NCBI GenBank assembly: GCA_960531495.1
Contig: OY482848.1
Location: 16,701,897-16,765,896 of the forward strand
Direction: 5' to 3'
From: Zeus faber
Lineage: Eukaryota; Chordata; Actinopteri; Zeiformes; Zeidae
DNA length: 64,000 nt
Shown here: positions 57,887 to 64,000 of the stretch, in pieces
How positions within the stretch are numbered: position 1 is the stretch's first letter
Layout: the number at the start of each line of letters is the position of its first letter
Program-made: the position numbers and the translations under genes
Notes under the pieces: generated by a model
Database searches by the model: none
The model's input: the letters and a program-made list of their open reading frames with translations, nothing else
Told to the model about the DNA's origin: nothing

Positions 57887-59238
57887 AGCTAGTCCTCTCT
57901 GCTCCAGGCCACATTCCACATTTTGGACTGAGTCGTCAGATGAGTTTTGGAATACTGTGTGAGACCGCGCCAGCACTAAATGGGATCCAGCAGACGCAGA
58001 CATTTCATGGAATCAGGAGGTGAATATGCATTGGACTGGCTTGATGATAAAAAGGACAATTGCTCTTTTTGTTAGATGGTGTGTATGGTTCAGAAGCAGC
58101 GCTAATGTTATTACTTGAGAAACTAGGCGGCTCCGTTACGTGTCACTCTGGTCTGCATTGCGAGCGTTTCTTAAATACAGGAGGAGTAAATAGTTTTGTT
58201 TGCTGCAAATAGCTGAAAGCAAAAACACCGTCCGTCTAAACACTGAAGTTTCACGTTCAACACCAGATATGTATTTTGTGTGAACTCATGGCAGAAAGTC
58301 GATACAGTGGCAGACTGCAAGGCATAGAAAAATGATTGTTGATTATTGTTTATCACTGGGAGATAAAAGTTTTGGGGTGAAGTTGTCCCCCGACAAAACA
58401 ACTGCCTTTGAAGAGGATAAGGCTGCATTGTGTTGGCAAAACAAGCCGCCAAACATTATCCTCACTGCGACGTGTCTGGTAGGACGTTGTGCCTCGGTAA
58501 CGGGAGAATGAATATCTGGATTTTCTTTATCTCCCCGGTTCTCCTCGGACACGGGACGATAACAATAACAATGAGCGACGCCGCGATGCCCATCGTTCAA
58601 GGGCGACATGACATCATTGGCGAAAATGCCCCCACAAGGCAAACCTCCGTAAAGTTTTACTCATGCTAAAACAGATCCAATCTACCCTGTGCATAACTCA
58701 CGTGGATATCTTCCTACCTGGCAAACAATGGATGGAGGGTAATAAAAGACACAACAACCGACACGGCAACCCCACAAAAAAAAAAAACAAACACAGGAGC
58801 GGACAAGCCGCTCACTAAGTACACCTCAAGATAACTGGAAGCGTTTTCCTAGAAACAATCATGAAGTCTCATCACTCACATAGTATGAGTTACAGCGTGG
58901 TTAGGGACCACCGGGGGGAAACCAGCACAAACCAACAGCTGCTGACTACAACACCAAATTAAGCGTTTTGAGTTCCTGCCCCTGAAACTGCCTCTTGACC
59001 AATCACGGTACACCCTCCCACCCCCCACCCCCCCCAAGACCAATCACAACCCACACTTTTGAATGAACCCTGGTCCGCGCCGCACAGTTCTCACAACCCA
59101 ACCCCAGAGCCGAAGCGTAAAACGGCGCGCTCACATTCTACACCGCCGCCATCTGCTTTCTGTTAAAGGGAGAGTCAGGAATTTCTCTCAAGAAAACGGT
59201 GAACACTCAGCCAGATACTGTGTCAGTGAAACCCTTAC

Positions 59239-59560
59239 CTCAGCTGAAGCATGGCTGCTCAGGAGTCTTTAAAAAATCCCTGACATTTTTTAGAGAAGGG
59301 GGACGGGGCCACACCGGTGACCTGCGGCTACAGGAGGAGATTCGGACGTTTCACTGTTGAGCAGCAGACGGCAGGGAGTACAGAGCGCAACGTGAATGTC
59401 ACCCCAGACGCGGTTGAGGAAGTGGCTGGACATGAGTAAGGAGCTTAGAATGCCGGCGGAGGGCGAGAAGAGGCTACAGGGGCGGAGAGGAGAGGAGCGG
59501 GGAGGAGGAGGCGGAGAAAGAGCGACAGGAGGCGTGAGGGACGGGGTGCAAAAGAGGATA
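59239..59560 (-). promoter_or_regulatory. Candidate fhip1a promoter and non-coding first exon
   Basis: On the minus strand AGCTGAG|GTAAGG at 59,239 is a strong donor. The preceding ~320 bp are purine/GC-rich on the plus strand with several CpGs (GGCGGAGAAAG, GCCGGCGG), unlike the AT-rich surroundings. It would splice to the 57,530 acceptor. There is no transcript evidence. Confidence 0.35.
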
Positions 59561-62555
59561 AATGAAATAAATAAAAATGACTGAGTTCATATTCAAAAGT
59601 TAAAGCCATACCAAGTCCATCAATTCGGTCTTAATAATGAAAAGATTCCTCCGCTCGTCATCACGGCTGACGGAGGGATGACACCATCATCCGTCATAAT
59701 TAGTGCCGCCATGTAATTGGTGCCCTCTCTCTGTTGTGGGAGGCCTACAGCCATTCCCCTGTTCTCAATCCCCTCTTCAATGCCACTGCTGAGCAAACAT
59801 GGAAATGTTGGGGTTTACTGTCGGTCTCATAGGTTATAGCTGTGTAGATGTGTGCAGTTTAGGTATACACACGTCTATTATACTGACTGCTGAACAAATG
59901 TCAGTACAAATGTCAGCGGCAGCATGTACTCTCTGCTCCCGGTGTCCTTTTTCACCACAGTCACAATATGACAGTATGGGTTTACTGGAAAGAATGGAAC
60001 CTTTTTATGTCAGTGGGACGTACTGTCGTATATAGAGGCGAAAGTGGGCGGCGTAAATAGAAAGACTGACGTACAAAAAGACGGATGTCAAATCCTCCAA
60101 TCGACACTTCTGCTGGGCCGACTATGTCGTGACGTTAGTCTTGCCATGACGTTTTGCGTCATTATGAACAAGGAGGTGCAATCGAAGGCCTCAACCAGTG
60201 TGTCTCAAAGTCCGTAGCAATGTTTTATCCCCCTATTTCGTGTGCGGGAATTATTGTACTTTATTTGCTCGCACATTATTCTCTTTGGTGCTGTTTCGCC
60301 TTCTTCACCTGACCGCAGAGTGACTGTTCATGAGAAACGCTGCTGGAGCGGGTACGGCCGGTATTCAGCGTCTGAGCGTGGCAAAGAAAATCCAAATAAA
60401 CATTGTAGAGCGCGGACCATAACACCGGCCCATATTCTACAGCATATTGCAATCTGGTGGCCTGCCGTCCCAAATCTAATACAAACTGTAATCTAGTTGT
60501 TTAGCCCGAGGGATCAGACAGATCTATGAGGACAGCTGGGCAGGTTTCTGTTTTGGAGTTCTGCAAAACTGCCGGCTGTCGGATTAGGGCCATACATGAA
60601 GTGATTAGCCGCAATTACACAACAATACAGCGGCAACAACTGCCTTTCCCATAGAAATATAGATCAAATATTAAATGTATTCATACAACACACAACCGCT
60701 TCAGTTTTTAATCCATCGTGAATATACGCCATTTGTTTAAACACGTGTGTGTCCTCTCGTGCAACCTTGTGCAGAGGGTTACTTCCACATTTTCTGAGTA
60801 TAAGGTTATTTGGCTTTAGCCACACAATAATAGTACAGGGACACTTGTTTTTTTCTTTTTCATTATTTATAGAATGAAATATACTCTTCTATATCAAAGG
60901 TCTGTTAAAAAAAGACGAATTACTTATGATAACTTATAATATTAACACTAGTAAAAAGTTTCATGGCGATTTTTTCAAAACAAACTAAACAAGGTTAAAG
61001 AATGAATGCAGTAATTGGATGTTCCGAAGGGTGGGGCAGGATACGAGAGGGAAAATGGTTCAAATCAACACTGCTCTACGGAAATGTTGAAAATCTGACA
61101 GGAGACCCTCAGCGGCTCAAAGACAAAGCGAACTATTTTGCAAAAAGGGTTTGTTTCTGTAGAATAACAACTGGCTATGATGTAGGATATTAATAAAATA
61201 TACACTATGTGCCTATCTGTGGCTGCTTCATGAATGTCTAAATAAACATGCAGTCTTTATGTGTGTGTGTGTGTGCGTGTGTGTCCTCAGCTTGTTATTC
61301 ATTATCCAAATTACAGCAATTTAGTAATTACTTCAAATTGTTTGCTCCGTGTCTCTATAGATCAACAGTGAGACACATCAGGTAAACAAACCAGGAAAGG
61401 ACTGCAACAGCACCCTGCCTTTCTGTTCAACATTCCCTAACGACCGCCTTTATTTCCTGGATAAGATATACTATTTCAGAAGCCCATGTTTTCACCGCAT
61501 ACACACGATACATGTTCTCTATGTATATTTTTTCATTCTCCACTTCAGACGGTGTACCAAGGCGAACATATACTGTAGACGGACTCAAAAGAGAAACATG
61601 ACCATAGTTTCCTAATTTCTATTAATTGCCCAGCATTACTGTGGGCGCGGTGACTGACATACACTGTGTGCAAGTCTTTGTATACGATCAGTTGTATGAG
61701 AGAACGAGGTACAATGTACCATGATGTGTAGCTTGGGTGTTGCAGCACATGGATTCTTCACACTGCTTTGTTATGCGCTGTCCTAAGAGCGTCTCTGGCA
61801 GCACATAGAGGCTCCATGTGGCTAAGCTCATCTCCTCCAGATTACAGCCAAAGTGTTTGGCTCATCAGTCTGTGCTGTGAAATACAAGAGCGACTCGAAT
61901 TGTTCCAATCCCTCCTCCACAACTTCCAGCGTCAGCTCAAAGTTATATTTCTGACATACAGCCAAAAGTTAAAAAGTTCACATAATAGAAATGTCACTGA
62001 CGTCAAGAGTCTGTCGGGAATGGGGCCTAAAAGAGTGAATGTGACGATACAGAAGAGTATAAACAGTCAGAAAAGCTATCGTATTGCACAGGAGTCATTG
62101 TTCAATGACTGGGTGTGGACAGTGCAGCAGGAGCTTTGAAACATCAGATAAAGCCTGCGGCCGGGGAGAGCAGACAATGAAGAGAATAAGAAAGAAAATG
62201 CTGCCTTATTGAGGTTTTGCCATCTTCTCTTTCCAAGCCTGTGAATCTGGTTTCTTGCGTCATAGGTTTGAGGCGTGGTCGAGATAAATAGCTGAGAGAA
62301 ACCTGCCACACCTTTGTCACCGGGCTGCTTAAACTTGCAGTCAAGCGCAAACTCAGTAAAAAGCCTGTTCCCTCTGTCCGGGCCCATGCGGAAGATTTCC
62401 CAGGCCTTTGGAGGCCAGACACTCTGTCAGCACGAGCCGTGGCGTAAATGATAACTGCAACAACTGTAACCCTTACTCCAGAATCACTTTGGGTTAGGGC
62501 CATGAGATGTTATATCGGTGCTTTACCTTTTGCCCATCCAAACACTTTCACTGCA
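59561..62555. other. Upstream intergenic region, no gene recognised
   Basis: No exon with splice sites or protein motif found. A short mixed (GT)n tract lies at 61,257-61,283. Confidence 0.4.
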
Positions 62556-62559
62556 TATA

Positions 62560-62603
62560 TGTATGAAAGTATGTGACCAATAAACCTCTTGACTCTTGAA
62601 TCA
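62560..62603 (+). repeat. Retroelement 3' tail fragment
   Basis: ACCAATAAACCTCTTGACTC followed by TTGAATC resembles the AATAAA-CTTGAATCTTGAATC tail of fish non-LTR elements. Confidence 0.35.
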
Positions 62604-63103
62604 TCCCCCCCATTCAAACGGTGTCAGTCCGACAGAGAGTTGCAGTTGCCCATAACAAGTGGTGGTGGTGCCCATAGCAAACCAATGACAGGCGAACCCA
62701 TTAAAGTGACACTGGCTGCTGAAATATTTAGGGCTGCAGGTGAAGCCATTGGAGGGCCATATACCACCTATTTATAGCCGAAGCCTCCTCACCAAATCAA
62801 CACTCAGCACAGTGGGAGGAGGAAACCCATTCAGCCTTATCTCTGTGTCCGTTCCCCTCAGCCAGCCGGCAGGGATCGATCTGGTGACACGTTCATCTCC
62901 GGGAAAGATACAGGTGGAGTGCAGGGTCAGAAACCTCTAGACAGACCACGTCTGAGAGACATTACCTGCACAACACTAACTTCGACAAAGACGAAACTAT
63001 AGCATTAAATATAAATGCATGGGATTTAGCTGACCACTTTCATTTCTTCTGCTCACTGAACTGTGCTACCATGACCGCAATTTGCGAAAGAAGCAAAGAG
63101 CCA

Positions 63104-63121
63104 ATAGGGCCGGGTGATATA

Positions 63122-63188
<67 letters not shown>

Positions 63189-63215
63189 AAATTTTATTAT
63201 ATCATTATAATATAG
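63104..63215. repeat. (TA)n tract within a GGGC-GGGTGATAT repeat
   Basis: AGGGCCGGGTGATATATGATA followed by ~30 TA units. The GGGCTGGGTGATA start is a known dispersed fish repeat, so the TA tract may have grown from its end. Confidence 0.6.
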
Positions 63216-63662
63216 ATGTTGTGATATGAGACTGGTTCTCGTCTGGGATTTTGCTATTTTGCAGTAAAGTTATGTAATTTTCTGAATTTCAGGGCATAGA
63301 CGGGTTATAATCAATAAAGCAATTCTAATCAATGCCTCTTGGTCATACAGTGACAGCCACATCAATAGCGACTACCTCTCATATGTTCATTGTGTATAAA
63401 TGTCTTATGATTGCTCCAATATTCATCCCTAAAATAATGTCAAATGACCAATATCAAGGTATCTGTCAAAAGTAACATTGAGGCGTTTGATGTTGTTTGA
63501 GTGGTGGCTGTAGAGGGTATACACATCTTAGACGTTAAGACTGTGATTATGTAAGCAGATCCACTGCCTTCTGTGGTGTGATGTTCACACACGCTGGGCT
63601 CGTCAGGAGGTATTTCCCACCATCTTGTTCAATGATGATGAGAGAAGATTGATTAGCAAGTC

Positions 63663-63666
<4 letters not shown>

Positions 63667-63700
<34 letters not shown>

Positions 63701-63722
63701 AGCACACACCAGCACACACCAG
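63667..63722. repeat. (CA)n with a 10-bp minisatellite end
   Basis: CA tract to 63,699, then two and a half copies of AGCACACACC. Confidence 0.85.
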
Positions 63723-64000
63723 CCTGTGTTACCTGGGAGGCAAAAGGTGGAGGTGGCTTGGAACGTGGAGTTACTATGAGAGCAAAGCTCAACAATCACA
63801 AACCCAGGGGTGAAAATTCATGCATTCGTGCGAACAAAGTGTTCATAAAAGTTGAGCTCTTGAAACAGATGCTATTCAGAAGACGCATCATATGGCATCA
63901 TAAGCCAGATTGGAAAGAGCAAAGTTGAGATTTGACACTGTCGAAAAGAGTGCACAGAGTTCAGCTTTGTCCACCATGGAGTGATAAGGCTCAGGCACAA

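Noticed and set aside
63667..63722. Short direct repeats resembling a CRISPR-like array
   Set aside because: The 10-bp units are contiguous with a CA tract and there are no spacers; the sequence is from a vertebrate.

Overview
This is vertebrate nuclear DNA, almost certainly from a ray-finned (teleost) fish. The genes have many short exons with GT/AG introns. Long CA/GT microsatellites are very common, and several DNA-transposon and retroelement families typical of fish are scattered through the window. There are no operons, Shine-Dalgarno sites, CRISPR arrays or rRNA genes.

Layout. About 1-20.5 kb is gene-poor: it holds hAT-like elements (one cut by the window edge, one of 1.39 kb with paired internal repeats), a ~700 bp tandem duplication bounded by GT tracts, many microsatellites, and a decayed PIM-like kinase pseudogene (minus strand, ~14.34-14.80 kb). 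At 20,592-21,071 (minus) lies dctpp1, a dCTP pyrophosphatase in one uninterrupted exon. Head-to-head with it, 971 bp away, starts gatb (plus, 22,043-40,741). I could join 13 exons into one 559-residue frame for the B subunit of the mitochondrial glutamyl-tRNA(Gln) amidotransferase. Its introns carry an hAT-like element with a near-perfect 8-bp target duplication and a Tc1 element with a second transposon nested at its transposase stop codon. Tail-to-tail with gatb is fhip1a (FAM160A1; minus, 57,413-44,389), 11 coding exons joined into a 988-residue frame. The part beyond 57.5 kb holds a candidate non-coding first exon of fhip1a and otherwise only repeats.

How the genes relate. dctpp1 clears dCTP and modified dCTP analogues. 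gatb acts in mitochondrial translation. fhip1a is a subunit of the FTS-HOOK-FHIP dynein adaptor complex. They share no pathway. The convergent gatb/fhip1a pair matches the neighbours GATB (PET112) and FAM160A1 on human 4q31, which supports both names. The dctpp1/gatb pair shares a GC-rich, TATA-less upstream region with two facing ZNF143-type motifs just before the gatb start.

I found no convincing new biological system. The most interesting items are the intronless dctpp1, the facing ZNF143-type motifs, the nested transposon that removes a transposase stop codon, complementary G18/C19 runs in the fhip1a 3' UTR, CA/GT repeats lying against several splice sites, and the PIM-like pseudogene.
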